From Adineta ricciae (taxonomy: Eukaryota > Rotifera > Eurotatoria > Adinetida > Adinetidae), in contig CAJNOJ010000129.1 in NCBI GenBank assembly GCA_905250025.1, positions 1 to 64,000 of the forward strand: a stretch of DNA of 64,000 bases. The letters run 5' to 3'. Each line of letters begins with the position of its first letter. Positions within the stretch are counted from its first letter, which is position 1. Below the pieces are notes generated by a model. It did not search any database, was not told the origin of the DNA, and worked only from the letters and a program-made list of their open reading frames with translations. This document shows, piece by piece, positions 1 to 12,492 of this stretch. A program made the translations under genes and the position numbers.

Positions 1-235
1 GACCGCTTCTCACGGTATAGATGTTTATTGACTACTCTACATGACCAGAATGTATCTCTTTCACAATAAGACACGCGCTTATATAGAGAAGAGGAAAGAG
101 AGAGATGACCCGGAGATAGTACGATATAGAGGTGAGAGGATAAAGAACAGAAAGAGATGAACGATATCATTATCGTTACACTATCCAGTTTTTTGCATTC
201 TATCCTCGCAAAATCTTTCGGATCTCGTAACTTCG

Positions 236-1035
236 TTGTTTCTGGTTATGCCTCAAAAGTCGAAAAGAACATCTCAATCAGCCGCAGCTATAAAAAGTCG
301 TTGGGCTAAGAAAAATGTTGATGAATTAGATGATGCTTTTGTTCCGGATATCCCGAGCGATCTGCATGACTCAAATGAAAATAATAAAGAAAAGAACTGT
401 TTAAAGAACAAAATGAGCGTTTTGGATACTGGAAACTTATTTGAGGCATTGTAGGAAGAGACTTCCATTCGGCCGCTATCTGTATTAGTTTGTTTATCAT
501 TCGTGTATTTCGGGATACCTCGGCGAGATATTGATTTATTTCTAAAAGCGATCGGTGGACTTACCGCGAAGACTTGCAAGAAATGGAGTACAGATATAAT
601 CGAACAAGACTTAGAAGAATTTCTGCAAGACAACAGACGTGGTAAACACACCCTCACCTTCTAAGCTGTTGTTCTTATGTCTGGGTTTCAAAATTGAAAA
701 TACTTGCTAGTGACTATGGTGTAACAATAACCTTCTCGCCGAAATTTCACTGCGAGTTGAATCCAATAGAAGGACTATGGGCGCATTTGAAGCAGTATAT
801 CAGATGTCGAACCGATCAAACCTTTCCTACAATGCTCAAGTTAATTCAAAAATCCAGAACGAATTCTCTTGAGAAAAACGTTTCTCTTAAACTTATCAGA
901 AGATTCTGGCGTACTTTGATCGCATATGAACGTGGTGACTCATATGAAGATGTACTGAACATGTATTTCAGTTCCATGTGCAAAACTAACGCGATTTCAC
1001 ATCGTCAAATCACTAATGCCAGGCTAGATGACTGA
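236..1035 (+). mobile_element. Remnant of a DDE-transposase DNA transposon
   Basis: Three open pieces on the + strand read like one decayed transposase. Positions 236-454 give a basic N-terminus, 455-663 continue the same frame past a TAG with a stretch containing GIPRRDIDLF, and 694-1035 hold the C-terminal catalytic part with the motif HCELNPIEGLWAHLKQYI. That motif is typical of the region around the last acidic residue of Tc1/mariner-like DDE transposases. The middle of the catalytic core, including the first two acidic residues, is missing, so an internal deletion is likely in addition to the stop. I could not define terminal inverted repeats; the left end may lie outside the window. It cannot encode a working transposase. 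The superfamily is inferred from one motif. Confidence 0.65.
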
Positions 1036-1040
1036 TTTTG

Positions 1041-4018
1041 TTGTTTACCGTGTCTGTTCACCTTAAGGATATTTCAATAAGTATTCAAAAGAAATAGTCA
1101 TTAGAAAGATCTTTATCATTATAAACATATAAGTTGCTCAAAAAGAAGAAATTAAAGCGAAAATACTGTTAAAAATCAAAGAAAAAAAATCCGATAGAAC
1201 ACGTGGAAAAAAACGATGAAATCTTGGGAATGAAAGTGGATAAAGGGAAAAGGATACGTAGATTATATCTAGGGCATCTAGGAAATCGAACGATGAAAGA
1301 AAAAAATGTATATCTTTACTAGAAAAATGAGTTGATGCATTTTTAATGCGAGGCACTCAATTTGTCCTCATATTAACAAAACTGATTTTTCTCAATGACA
1401 AAGACATGAGTCGAACCGCTAAAAAGCAGTGTCCTAGAATCAGTTTTTGATGCTGAATCAGGAGAAGAAACTTCCAAAGGTAAAACATATTTTTTCAAAA
1501 CCATACGGTCAAATTTCGAGTGAGAATCCCGATTTTTCGAAAACCTCGGTTTTTGTAGTATTTCGAAGATTTCTCCTCGAAGACGACTTTCTATGTCACT
1601 AAATTATACATATTCGGATTCAGCGGATCAAACTGCATCATATCACATAAAAAGATCAACAAAAAAAAATTTGCTCCACTTTTGCCTGTCGCCAACCTTA
1701 CAACAACTTCTGCTTAGATATATACTATCTTTGGATTTAACGAATGCGACTCTCAAGCAGGAAGAATAGCGCAAGATGTAGCATAACTAAGGCTAACATT
1801 TCCTTGCTTAAGATCCACTAATGTTGCTCATTCTTACCGAGACTTCTTTGTAAGCATATTTCGATATGTTTCAACTTTCATACTGATCTCATCATATAAA
1901 TTACTGTTGTTGTATTCCTTCAGTTACCGTTTTCCTTTCAACTGTTTATTGCGTGTTTTATTGATTAACTGACTTTCTAATCCAAAATCTTATCGACCAT
2001 TTCGTTTCTTTTATCGAACGCTTAGATCAAAATCTTTTTGAAGCAACTTTTTCATTTACTTTTTATTCTATCAAAGCTATTTGTACGGTTAGAGTATCTT
2101 TTTTGCTTACTACTATATGTATTTCAATATCTTTGTACTGATTGATGTTCTATTTCTAGATGAAACAATAGTTTCTTACTAAATTTTTTTAACTGTCCGG
2201 CTTTACAGTATATTTTACACGGATATCCAGAAGTACGCAGTTGTCTAGATACTTTTTGGTCTTTATCATAATAAGCATCGTAAATCGTTCTAAATCTTTC
2301 AAGCTTTATATATGTCGTTTTCCAAGCTCGTTGAGGTATGACAAATTGTGACTGTTGCTCAAACGCGTACAAATATAACTAAGTACTCTCATCTCTTAAT
2401 CTTTGTATATCTAGTCTGTTCTATCTGCTTCGCAACGAGTATTGCTTTCTTTTAGGTGGTTTCTTACCAAGTTTCATCGGATCACTACCAAAGAATGGAA
2501 CATTCTCATATGTTATATAGAGAATTAGCGTGTCAACATAGCATATTAACGTGTCTATGTCTGAAAGTGGTATTCCATCGGCAGGTGATTGTATATCATC
2601 GTGTGCATTCATGTGTGATGATGTTGGATAGTCTACAATAATAAAAACACACTGCTCAATATGTTGCAAACCTAGAATTTTAAAATGGTCCAATGACAAT
2701 AAAACAAATTAATGAAAAGAGCGTTGTTTCGTCTCGCTTTGTGCTCATATATTTGGATTTATGTTTATGATACTGTTTGCACCTCTGGTCAGACATACAG
2801 ATAATTCACTGAAGATGCAACCAGTTTGGCTTGGTATTAAGATTTGCTCAGCTACTAACGAAAATATTGCAGCTTTTTTCCTAGACCTTCTGACTGATGA
2901 ACTGTGGAGATCAACTCTCAAATGCATAGCTTCTCAGTTGCTAACTCACCAAAAGTCTTCCCTCAAGCTTCTAACGAAACAAGAGTTTGTCAATTTCTAT
3001 GTCGCGTTGATGAACCGATGCAGCTGTTAAAAGCTCTTCTTTTAATCTGCCTCAAACGTGGCATGGATACGTTGGGAAGTGTAATAAATTAATACAAACA
3101 AAGTGACTCATCCTTAACCTAAGTGTGCCATTGTAAGTACTCATTTTGAAAAGTAAAAAAGATACTCTCTTTGATAGGTTCAGATCGCATTCAAAATGCT
3201 TGCTTCCGTAGATAAAAAATACGCAAGTGATAGTTTCGCCTTCAAAATATTGATAAAGAGTTCGGTCTCAAGTACATCAGAATAAAACAAAATCGAATAC
3301 AGAGCACACCACCAACAAATGAAACGTACTGCTCTCTTTGTGGTAAACATAATACTAGATAAAATGAGACTAGTATTCGCGTTCAAAAAACTCGATTCTC
3401 AATTACAAGTTAATTCGTTTTCTTCCTATTTACTTTTTACGAAAAACGCGTAGAAACGAAGAAGAAAAATCTATTGGTGTTGCTAGGAATATATTGTTGA
3501 TAAATTGAAGATAGAAGGACTTTCCGTATTGTTCAATTTGTATCAAAGCAAAATGTTATCTACAAAAAAGCCAATAAGGATATAAGCACACCTATACTTG
3601 ACAAACGGTAGACCCTCCATCGACGTGTCTGCGCCGCCATACGAGTCGCCAGAAAAAGAGAGAGAGAAAAAGAGAGAGAGATAAATTATAAAACGATCAA
3701 CCAATTAAAAAAATGTTCTGTTTAATCCGACCTCTGGTGTCACCACATTCAACGTGTAATTTATTTCTGAATACATCTTTTAAGTGACATTACAATGAGT
3801 ATAAGGAAACTTTTCACAAGAAATTATTACAAATTTTGTTCATATGTGTGTTTGTGTTCTATCACGCAGATGATTTCTATTGGTGCGGTATCATTAGGTT
3901 CCACCAATGAAAGAATCGAGAATTCAAGCTCATGCATATATTTCATTTTCCAGCAGTTTCGATCTTTTCGACATATTCGATAATATTTCTCATTCGATTC
4001 TCAAACAACTTAATCAAT
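1041..4018. other. Gene-poor stretch, no supported gene
   Basis: Nearly 3 kb with only short open frames on either strand and no recognisable domain. It includes a GA-rich simple repeat at about 3655-3685. A minus-strand frame at 2124-2372 and another at 2421-2699 look slightly peptide-like but have no known motif or convincing splice partners, so they are not called. Confidence 0.5.
3655..3685. repeat. (GA)n-rich simple repeat
   Basis: Runs of GA dinucleotides interrupted by short A runs, in intergenic DNA upstream of the first von Willebrand A-like gene. Confidence 0.7.
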
Positions 4019-5384
4019 ATGTCATTGAACGCTTGTTTTATCGAAGTCGATGCTACTGGAACTTATGTTGCATTTCACCCTGTACAGATTCAACGTGGAC
4101 AAATTATTCCAGAGTACAATTTTATGAGTATATGGTCGGAACCTCTACCAGAAGATTCATCGAAAGTTACTGAAGCGCTGTGTAAGTAGAGCATATCATT
4201 TTCAATCATTTATAGAGATAAAGATTCTAAATAAAAGTCGAATGGCATATTAATTCCAACATATAATGTGTTCTCTTCTCCCATTTCAAGACACTAAACA
4301 GTAATGGCGCGACCGGCGATATAACACAACCCTCAATCTTCAGAGAATCGTTTTTTGCTCATCAAAATCAAATTTTTTTCAAATTCACATCAAACAGGGT
4401 CGTAGGTAGATTTAGTTTTTAAAATTTTAAAATGGTCCTGGAAAAACTTCAGCAACGTTCTGAAATATTTTAGAAACTCAGTACTAAAGTTTTCCAGAAG
4501 CCAAAAGGTTTTCTGTGGATCCGATTGAAACCTGAGGGGCAATACAGGATTTTTTACTTTATCTTAGTTTTTCTAGAAAGTCAAGGCAGCCCCACGCTAT
4601 TCCTCATTTTTGCAAAATTCCTAATTTTTCGCGCAACTTTAAAAAAGAAGCAGTCATCATAGCACCAGAATTTATATATCACTCTAAAAAACTCAAATTT
4701 CGGTTGAGTCGCGCCTCTACCGGTGACAATAAGGCAACTTCTCATAGGCATTATCTACATACATTTTAGAATAGAAGCTTTTTTCTAATCTCATCATCTA
4801 ACGTATATGCAAATTGATTTTTCTCTAATTTATATTTATGTTTTTTTAGTGGAATCTATTGTTAAAGTGTTCAATAGAATGCCAACTACAGCGGTGAGTA
4901 AAATTACCTATTACTAATAAAAAATGCATCTTAATTATCTATAGGACTTTAATGATGGTCGCCATGAAAGACTGGTTATTTGGCTGAATGTTGAGCTTAT
5001 TCCTCCTAATATTAATCTGTTACAACTGTCAGCTGGGTTCATACATTCCGAAATCACATTGGTTTTTGTAACTGAAATTACTCGTGACTTCCAAACTTGG
5101 GATCTTTATCGTGAAACGGCTCGAAACACCGGTATGCACAAATATTCTGGACTGACTTCATATGTTGTTTTCCATTCGTGTTAGGTGGTGAGTATATACT
5201 GCTTCCAAGTGATCCAACGGCTCTGGAACGTGCTATATTATCGGTCATTAATGGTGGAGATACTCTACGACAAGCATTTCTTCATTTACGAACGCAACAA
5301 AGCACAGCAACTCCTAGTCGTCCAACTGATGCCAATGAACAAACACAAGGTGCAGCCAACGACTTGATTTTCCCGTTTGACTGA
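4019..5384 (+). CDS. vWA-like protein, truncated paralogue
   Basis: Four exons are proposed: 4019-4181, 4850-4893, 4945-5131 and 5185-5384, all with GT-AG borders and matching phase, giving about 197 residues. The third exon ends in a hydrophobic strand followed by DFQTWDLYRETARNTGGEYI, which matches the last strands and helices of the vWA-like protein encoded on the other strand at 6854-7619 (both end in LRQAF). The N-terminal metal-site residues and the TDG motif found in the minus-strand copy are not visible, so this may be a shortened or diverged copy. Function is unknown. The first intron is 668 nt, far longer than its neighbours, and seems to hold an inserted element. The start at 4019 is the first ATG in a consistent frame, but upstream exons are possible. 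Confidence 0.55.
4298..4735. repeat. Possible MITE-like insertion in an intron
   Basis: The intron at 4182-4849 is more than ten times the local norm. Within it, a segment starts near a GGCGCGACCGG motif (about 4305) and ends near its inverted counterpart GTCGCGCCTC...ACCGGT (about 4709-4725). The shared GGCGCGAC core in inverted orientation suggests short terminal inverted repeats of a non-autonomous DNA element. No coding capacity is visible inside. Confidence 0.35.
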
Positions 5385-5875
5385 TAACAATGCAAAAAAC
5401 GCTTAAAACTTTCTTAGACTTATTGACACTCAGATTTATAATAAAAAAAAAGAAAAAAAATGATCTGAGCGTACAAAAATATCGTTCTAGATTACATTCG
5501 GTTGTTTCTTTTCAGATAATACAAGCGTTACATATAGTAGCGACTGTTTCGTAGCGCTACACTAAGACAAAATTCCATCCATGCTTCTTACAAACATGAA
5601 CCGACAACCACAGTAACTAATTGGAAGTCGAACTTGCTATTATGAAACAAATAAGTAACGATCCGTTACATTTTCTTCAATGGACAGTCGTATCATTAGT
5701 ATTTAAGTACCCAGCTGTTTGGTCGATCAAAACGAAGAAAAGAATATTACATCGAGAAACTGAAACAACTAATTTTAGTAGAACTATCTGCAACATTTCG
5801 ATCTAATGCCGAGAATATCGACGTAAGTCACCTGTTTTCCACGCTGACATGACGCTCAGTATAGCAATTTATCTG

Positions 5876-6484
5876 TTAGCTTTTTATTTTTGACATTAAA
5901 CGATCTTTAGTCGAAGGACGCTTTGCATCTCGAAAACTTGTCGCTTGGAATTTTAAATGAGGTGTCAATCGGCGAAAGAGTTGAATGACTGTGTCAAGTA
6001 ATACGTCTGCCGGTTGATACGTGCCAGAGTTATTGTTCAGCCAAAATGCGTTGTTTTCATCCCGCCAAAATTCTCCCGCAAATCGAACATCTTTAGAGTT
6101 ATTACATAACGTTGCATGTTTACAAAATAGACGGTGTAATAAATTATGACTTTGAGAAGTTTGTACAATTGAGAATGAACTGCCAGTCAGAACAAAGTTG
6201 TAACGAAATTTAGAATCATGTTTGGATAGTAATTGTTCTAGAAGATCTTCTATTGTTGTGGAGTATGGTAATTGTTCCCAATTATCAATAATTTGTGACT
6301 GCGAAGCAAATATTAATGGTGTAAGGTAGACGATACTTCGTTTAGCTATGTTTTTAGGTGTCATTGAAACGAACGGAGGAAGTTTATCTGGAAGATATTT
6401 GTTAATTAGTTCACTTGAAATGTCATATTTGTAAGCAATATAGTCATCGAATGCTGTAGACGTCAATATGCTTTCTTCGAACAT
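5876..6484 (-). CDS. Uncharacterised 202-residue protein
   Basis: A single uninterrupted frame from ATG at 6484 to the stop at 5876, long for this AT-rich DNA, so probably a real intronless gene. No known family was recognised. The C-terminal half holds a motif reading NNNSGTYQP followed by an amphipathic helix, FAGEF shortly before it, and a basic tail. Motifs of the N-x-S-G-x-Y-x-P type occur in several unrelated effector-like proteins; a link is speculation. No signal peptide or membrane segment is evident. It lies 370 nt downstream of the minus-strand vWA-like gene and faces the + strand paralogue across about 490 nt. Confidence 0.55.
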   Translation of the reverse strand: MFEESILTSTAFDDYIAYKYDISSELINKYLPDKLPPFVSMTPKNIAKRSIVYLTPLIFASQSQIIDNWEQLPYSTTIEDLLEQLLSKHDSKFRYNFVLTGSSFSIVQTSQSHNLLHRLFCKHATLCNNSKDVRFAGEFWRDENNAFWLNNNSGTYQPADVLLDTVIQLFRRLTPHLKFQATSFRDAKRPSTKDRLMSKIKS

Positions 6485-6853
6485 TGAGTAACTTTGCGAA
6501 ATAATGTGTGCAGTAGTTATTTATATGTCACCATTGTTATGAAACTCGCCATGCAGAACATGCAGTTTTGAAAACAAGCGAAACGCTCCCACCAACGCCC
6601 ATTTCGCGTCATATGATTGCCCGTTCGGGTATGTTACATTACCTAGCGACATATTGACTCACGAAGTAATTGCACATATTTTTTTAATCGAAAGATCAAC
6701 TTGGATTCTATATACTGAGAATTTCATTCATTGCAGTTATCGATGAGAACTAAGAAATAAAAGTAACATTGATTGTAGAAGTTACAGAAAGCGACAAACA
6801 GATCTGAAGTGTTCATAAAATAAAAAATCGATATTTTAAGGAATGTCTGAAGT

Positions 6854-7619
6854 TCAAATATGACGGAATGCTTGTCGGAGTGAATAACTATCAGTTAGCA
6901 CCATCGTTGTAACACGTCCTAAATCACGAGCTGCGTCTGCCATCAACATATAACCACCATCTACAAAGTATAGTAAACAGCTTATTCATTACAGTTACTT
7001 TTAAGTATAGGTCATCTCTTTTCTCATACCTGTACTATGAGATAAATCACGAAAAAAATTCCAAGTATCAAAGGCAGGTGTACAAATGAGAACAACGGCT
7101 AAAGTAATACCATACCGACGAAATTCACGGGTTAATTGATCACGATCAGCACCAAAACGAATACTGCCATCGGTAATCATTACAGCTAATCTTTCACAAG
7201 ATTCTTCATGGCCATTCTATGGAAAATATTGAGCCAATTAATTATGCTTCAAAATAGTCTTCTTGTACTCACATTGTGAGACTCTATAGATTCAAAAGCT
7301 TCATTCAAAAGCTCACCTACATATAAGATACAGAATTACAATAAACATGTTTTTGGTAGAAAACGTCGGGATCATGATTTTTCCAATTAGATGCAAAGAA
7401 TTTGATTGATTACTTACAGAATGGTGTGCTTATTTCAGAATTAGGCATTCCTCGTATTATGGCACCAAGTCTTCGTGTAAATTCGTTGATTAATTGCGGA
7501 TTATTATAAGCATCAACAATAATTTGATTGCCATCCAGCTCACCCTGAAATCGATTGAACAACATTCCACTGCTTTCAGCAGAAAGGCTGAATATAATAC
7601 AAGCAATTGAATTGACCAT
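6854..7619 (-). CDS. vWA-like domain protein
   Basis: About four exons on the minus strand, starting at ATG 7619 (MVNSIACIIFSLSAESSG). The fold signature of a von Willebrand A / midasin-type domain is visible in order: a hydrophobic first strand followed by SAESSGML in place of the usual D-x-S-x-S, then STPFGELLNEAF, where the Thr could be the third metal-site ligand, then the strand LAVMITDG with the characteristic TDG, and later GITLAVVLICT and GGYMLMADAARDL. The absence of the first Asp suggests altered or lost metal binding. The protein is only about 220 residues, essentially the bare domain, with no signal peptide. Such domains usually mediate protein binding; the partner is unknown. It is convergent with a paralogue at 4019-5384. 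Confidence 0.6.
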
Positions 7620-9626
7620 TTGAATCTTTAAATAAAGGTTAAAGTGAAAATCTATTAGAAACGGACGATCAGCTATTGAAGCATTCAAAATAATGATTGA
7701 CGTAAAAAAAAAACGTGTACAAGACTTCTTTCTGTTGCGTGAGATACTCGACAGTGACTGTAGATTAAAAAAACAACCACCGAATGTAAAAAATAATCGA
7801 TAAATGTTTTTCCTAATATACAGTGTCTTCTCTCCTTTTTTTTTTCTTTCGTTAAGTTTCTAACAAAGTAATCATGTATAGGACTTTTTTTTTTCTTACG
7901 TCCAGACGATCTCCGACGCAGCCTTTTGCTTGTTCTCTCTTCCCTCTTTTTCTCGTAACCGCGCTCATAATTGTCGTTCTCCTATACGACGGACTGATTC
8001 CGTCGATATAAAGGCTATCTAGTTTTTACTCAGGTGTTAAGAATGCATGTAATGCGAGAAAAAAACACTAGTTTGGATATATTTTATAGAACTATAACTG
8101 TATGTGTGTGAAAGTTGTTACTCACAAACTTCTCAACGGCAGAAATCTGACTTGACATATGTTTATCAAAATACATAAATTTTCTCGTCAATGTTTTACA
8201 TTCTTCAATCTCAATTTCACAATCTTTGCTTCACGACGCTGCTAACCATCGAATGCTCGAATACAGACGATTATTCATTCATCGTATCATCACTACGAAC
8301 AAACTGTTTGATGAAACTAGTTACAAAAAAAATCTTTACGAAGCACATTGATCAATTTGAAATAATTTAGAGTGTCCAGAGAAAAAGTTCTGCTGATCCA
8401 CTAATGAATGCTAAATATTTCATAGTACTCGAAAGATAATGAAGACGACAAAGACTGTCGTATTTTCAATTCAAATTCAATTGCACATCTTGTTGATTGT
8501 ATTTGACACAGTAATGATTAGTAAATAGTTGTAGATGCGAAACTAAAATCAATACTAAATAAACAGAGGAATTTTCAATTTTCCATAACTGTTATAACCT
8601 AGTGCGATATAAAGACTGATTGCTGCCATTAGTCATCGATCAACTATTGTCATTTCCGATTTCTTTTCGGTTTTTGTGTGTTAGTTGACACATACAATCT
8701 TTCGATATACCATTCGTTTATCAATGTATCATTATCTTTGCCTATTGTCCTGTTTGATGCCTTCGGCCGTTCATTGGTTCTATGATACCGTAAATTTGCC
8801 TTGGTGATCGTATTTTCTTTTTGTCTTTCCCCTACTCGTTCTATATTCGCGAAGCAAAAGAAACACACGGAACATTGTTTACGCAGTCGTTTTCTTCCTA
8901 CGATGTACTATTAGCAATAACACAAATAGTGATGCCTTTGCCATCCACAATGAGTTAACAAATACGATCTGTCGAGCATGCATTAATTTTTCTTCCTCGT
9001 CGTGTTACACAACGGAGATTATAATAAACTTTATTTTAACGTCAATAGTACGAAAATCAAGCGAAATGTTATTGATAGAAAAAAGTGACTCGGTGTGTCA
9101 AGCTCTGTTGTCCAATTAATGATGCAAGCTTATATCGTTGAGATGATTGAAAATCTTGTTTCTAAACGATGACAATGTTAAATTTGAACAAACAAAAAGA
9201 AGATCTGTATTTTAAATGCTTACATGCATCGACGTCAGTTGTGAGAACTATGATACAGTGACGTCAATGGGATGTCTTTCTTCTATAGATGCCATTGTCA
9301 TCTTGTCTTTCTTTCTTCCTAGGTAATATTCTAAAGGAATACTTTCACAATATTAACCCCTCTTGATCCTATATATATAGTCGAAGGTTTTATGTTGCTG
9401 CTCGGTTTTCATTCACTTCAAGACGTGATGTGACAATGATCGTGTTGTATCTTGCATGCTATCTATTGGTACATTTATTGGACCAATAGGATATTCTATG
9501 AAAAAGCCATGATTCATGTTAACGTAATTTTTCTGTCGAAATTAGTAACGAATACATAAAAGTTTGTTTTCTAGATTCGTTCTTCTAGTATTGCGTTTAT
9601 AGATGAGGAAATGATATAATTGCATA
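7620..9626. other. Intergenic region without a supported gene
   Basis: Two kilobases of AT-rich DNA between the minus-strand vWA-like gene and Pelota. Pyrimidine-rich runs and scattered short frames are present, but nothing with a recognisable product. It must hold the upstream regions of both flanking genes, which diverge from it. Confidence 0.5.
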
Positions 9627-11023
9627 ATGCGTCTAATCAAAAAGATTCTTGATCGTGGCTCTGCGGGTGAGCTAAAGCTTGAACCCGAAGAACCAGAAGA
9701 TATGTGGCATGCGTACAATTTGATTGCCGCTGGTGACAGTCTCCGTGCATCAACAGTGCGAAAGGTAGTACAAACTACAGATACAGGATCATCGACAACG
9801 ACAAAGAAACGAATGATTTTAACCATCGAAGTGCAAAGCGTTGGTTATGATAGTGCAGCAGCGAGTACATTGAGAGTAAAGGGACGAACGATCGAAGAAA
9901 ACGAATTCGTTAAAAAAGGTATTATAGACGATTAAAACAAATTTTCAATATCTTTTTTCCTTGTAGGTTCCTACCACACACTTGACTTAGAATTACATAG
10001 TGCCTTTACCTTGAGAAAACATGAATGGGATTCTATAGCTCTCGATCGCGTCGAAATGGCATGCAATCCAGTTCACCAAGCTGATGTGGCAGCTGTTATT
10101 ATGCACGAAGGTTTAGCGAACGTATGTCTCATTACTGAACATTTGACAATCAATCGTCAAAAAATAGAACATACCATTCCAAGAAAACGCAAAGGTCTCT
10201 GTGCTCAGCATGACAAAGGAATGGAGAAATTCTTCGATGTCATCATTGCTGCTATCATTAAACATATAGATTTTTCCATTGTGAAAGCAGTTATTATAGC
10301 AAGTCCAGGTTTTATTAAAGATCAATTCTATCAATATATGTTAGCTAAAGCTACACGCGATGATGAAAGACATTTGCTTGAAAATCGCAATAAATTTATT
10401 CTATTACATTCAAGTAATGGTTTTAAACATGCATTAACGGAAGTTTTACAAGATCCACTGGTCTTAAATCGATTATCGGATACGAAAGCGACAGGTGAAA
10501 TGAAATTACTTGACCAATTTATGCAATTGTTAAATGATGAGCCCGAAAAAGCTTATTACGGGTTAGAAGTAATTGAAAAAGCAAATCAAGCACAGGCTAT
10601 TGAACGTGAGAGGAAAATCTCGAGATTCGATGGAATAATCTAAAATAATTTATCTGTTTAGATTTACTGATAACTGATGAACTCTTTCGAAACATTGATT
10701 TCAATAAACGACGTCGTTATGTTCAACTCGTAGATTCTGTCAAAGAAAATGGTGGTGATGTTCGATTATTTTCCAGTATGCATGCGTCGGGCGAACGATT
10801 AGGTCAATTGACAGGTATTGCCGCAATTTTGCGGTTTCCCATGCCTGACCTTGACCTCGCTGATGATCATCAGCATCACGAAGCGAATAATGGAAACAAT
10901 CACGATGATTTACAACCGAATCCGAATCGACCGACGGATGATGATGCTGATTTTGATGAAGATCCATCCGCGAACACCTATCGCACATTGAATGCAAATC
11001 GAGCTGAAGCATCAGCTTGGTGA
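9627..11023 (+). CDS. PELO: Protein pelota homologue (Dom34), ribosome rescue factor
   Basis: Three exons (9627-9918, 9967-10605, 10662-11023) with phase-1 GT-AG introns give about 430 residues. The protein begins [20 protein letters not shown], the start of the eRF1 domain 1 fold of Pelota/Dom34, with the [12 protein letters not shown] segment that follows it in the family. The third domain is clear at [22 protein letters not shown] and [13 protein letters not shown], near-identical in order to animal Pelota. As in the family, the GGQ motif of eRF1 is absent, since Pelota recognises stalled ribosomes without peptide release. It works with Hbs1 in no-go and non-stop mRNA decay in the cytoplasm. 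The acidic, His/Asn-rich tail is longer than in human. Identification is firm. Confidence 0.95.
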
Positions 11024-11684
11024 TAATATTCATCTATGTCATTAGGCAAATCTTCTTCAAAATTTTTCTTTCTTTATTTATTTCGCGGGTGTTCACTTCT
11101 CTTCTTCTCTCTATCGTATAAATACGTCTCTCTCTCTCTCTTTATGTGTGTGTATTTTCACACGAGTGGCGTACTGAAGATTTCTTGAGATATTTATCGT
11201 TTAACTCTATTTTTCTGCTACTCCTACACTCATATATTTTGATTTGTCAGGTTATATTCTTGTTGCATTGAAGTAAAGAAAAAGAAAATCAAGATTTCCT
11301 ATCGACAAAAAAAAACATTTCTTCTCTTCCAACTAAAATCCTTTTTGCTTCTGCCATTGAGTCGAAGTAAAGAAAGACACTTCGATGCGTTGCGCCATCT
11401 AGATGAAAAAACAAATGATTGACGCATTAATGATTAAAACAACGTCAAATTACTTGATTAATTGCATATCTAATAATATTCGTTTGTAGATTTTGATTCG
11501 AAAAAAGAACTTTTTGATTGGCTTTCAAAAATGGTTTTCTAGGCCACGTATTCCTACCAATAATTTTCAATTCTTATGTTTACAAATTCCACATATCATT
11601 CACTTCAACATCTGATGCCTTTCTTCTAGATAAGCGCGCCAGAATCATTAACACAACTCTCGTTAGGAATTAGTTATATTTAAG
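11024..11684. other. Intergenic region, Pelota 3' side to KDEL receptor
   Basis: About 660 nt with T-rich and CT-repeat patches (11127-11141) and no gene seen. It includes the 3' UTR of Pelota and the upstream region of the KDEL receptor, which lies in the same direction. Confidence 0.5.
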
Positions 11685-12492
11685 ATGAATATCTTTCGAT
11701 TATTAGGGGATTTTTCCCATTTGGGAGCAATCATTATTTTATTATTAAAAATTTGGAAAACACGTTCATGTGCTGGTAAGGACAAGCTATGAGTATGTCT
11801 GTCTCCTTTCTACATATTTCATCTTAGGTGTTTCGGGCAAGAGTGTTTTACTCTATGCAGTCGTCTTCACATGTCGTTATCTTGACTTATTTACACATTT
11901 TGTTAGTTTGTATAATTCGGTTATGAAAATAATTTATCTCGTTTCAACGTATTTTACACTGTTTTTGATTTATCGAAAATTCAAAGCAACCTACGATCGT
12001 AATCATGATACCTTTCGTATTGAGTTTTTAATCTTACCTTCGGCTGTACTTGCTCTCTTATGGAATCATGAATATTCCGTATTGGAAGTAAGTTTGATTG
12101 CGAAAATTACACAAACATAAATGATTTTGTTTTCGTTTCGAAAAGATTCTTTGGACATTTTCGATCTATTTGGAATCTGTAGCTGTTCTTCCACAGTTAT
12201 TTATGGTTAGTAAAACAGGTGAAGCTGAGACGATTACAAGTCATTATTTATTTGCATTGGGTATCTATCGATTTCTCTACATTCTCAATTGGATCTATCG
12301 GTACTACACGGAAAACTTCATCGATTGGATATCCGTCGTTGCAGGTGTTGTTCAGACAGTTCTTTATTGTGACTTTTTCTATCTTTACATAACTAAAGGT
12401 AAGATAGAAGAAATTCGTGCTTTGACAAGAAAATCATTTTATGTGTTTTGATTTTAGTTTTGAAAGGAAAAAAATTGTCTTTACCTGCTTAA
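11685..12492 (+). CDS. KDELR: ER lumen protein-retaining receptor (KDEL receptor)
   Basis: Four exons (11685-11775, 11828-12087, 12146-12398, 12458-12492) joined by 52-59 nt introns give about 212 residues, the usual length for the family. The N-terminus [20 protein letters not shown], the segment [18 protein letters not shown], and the C-terminal [11 protein letters not shown] are hallmark Erd2/KDELR stretches; the short last exon carries the di-lysine-like cytoplasmic tail used for Golgi-to-ER return. Seven hydrophobic segments are visible. The receptor captures H/KDEL-tailed ER residents in the acidic Golgi and returns them in COPI vesicles. A polyadenylation-type AATAAA lies about 260 nt downstream (about 12757). 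Identification is firm. Confidence 0.97.

Noticed and set aside
2124-2699. Two peptide-like minus-strand frames that could be exons of one gene.
   Set aside because: No known domain, no convincing donor and acceptor joining them, and no similarity to nearby genes.
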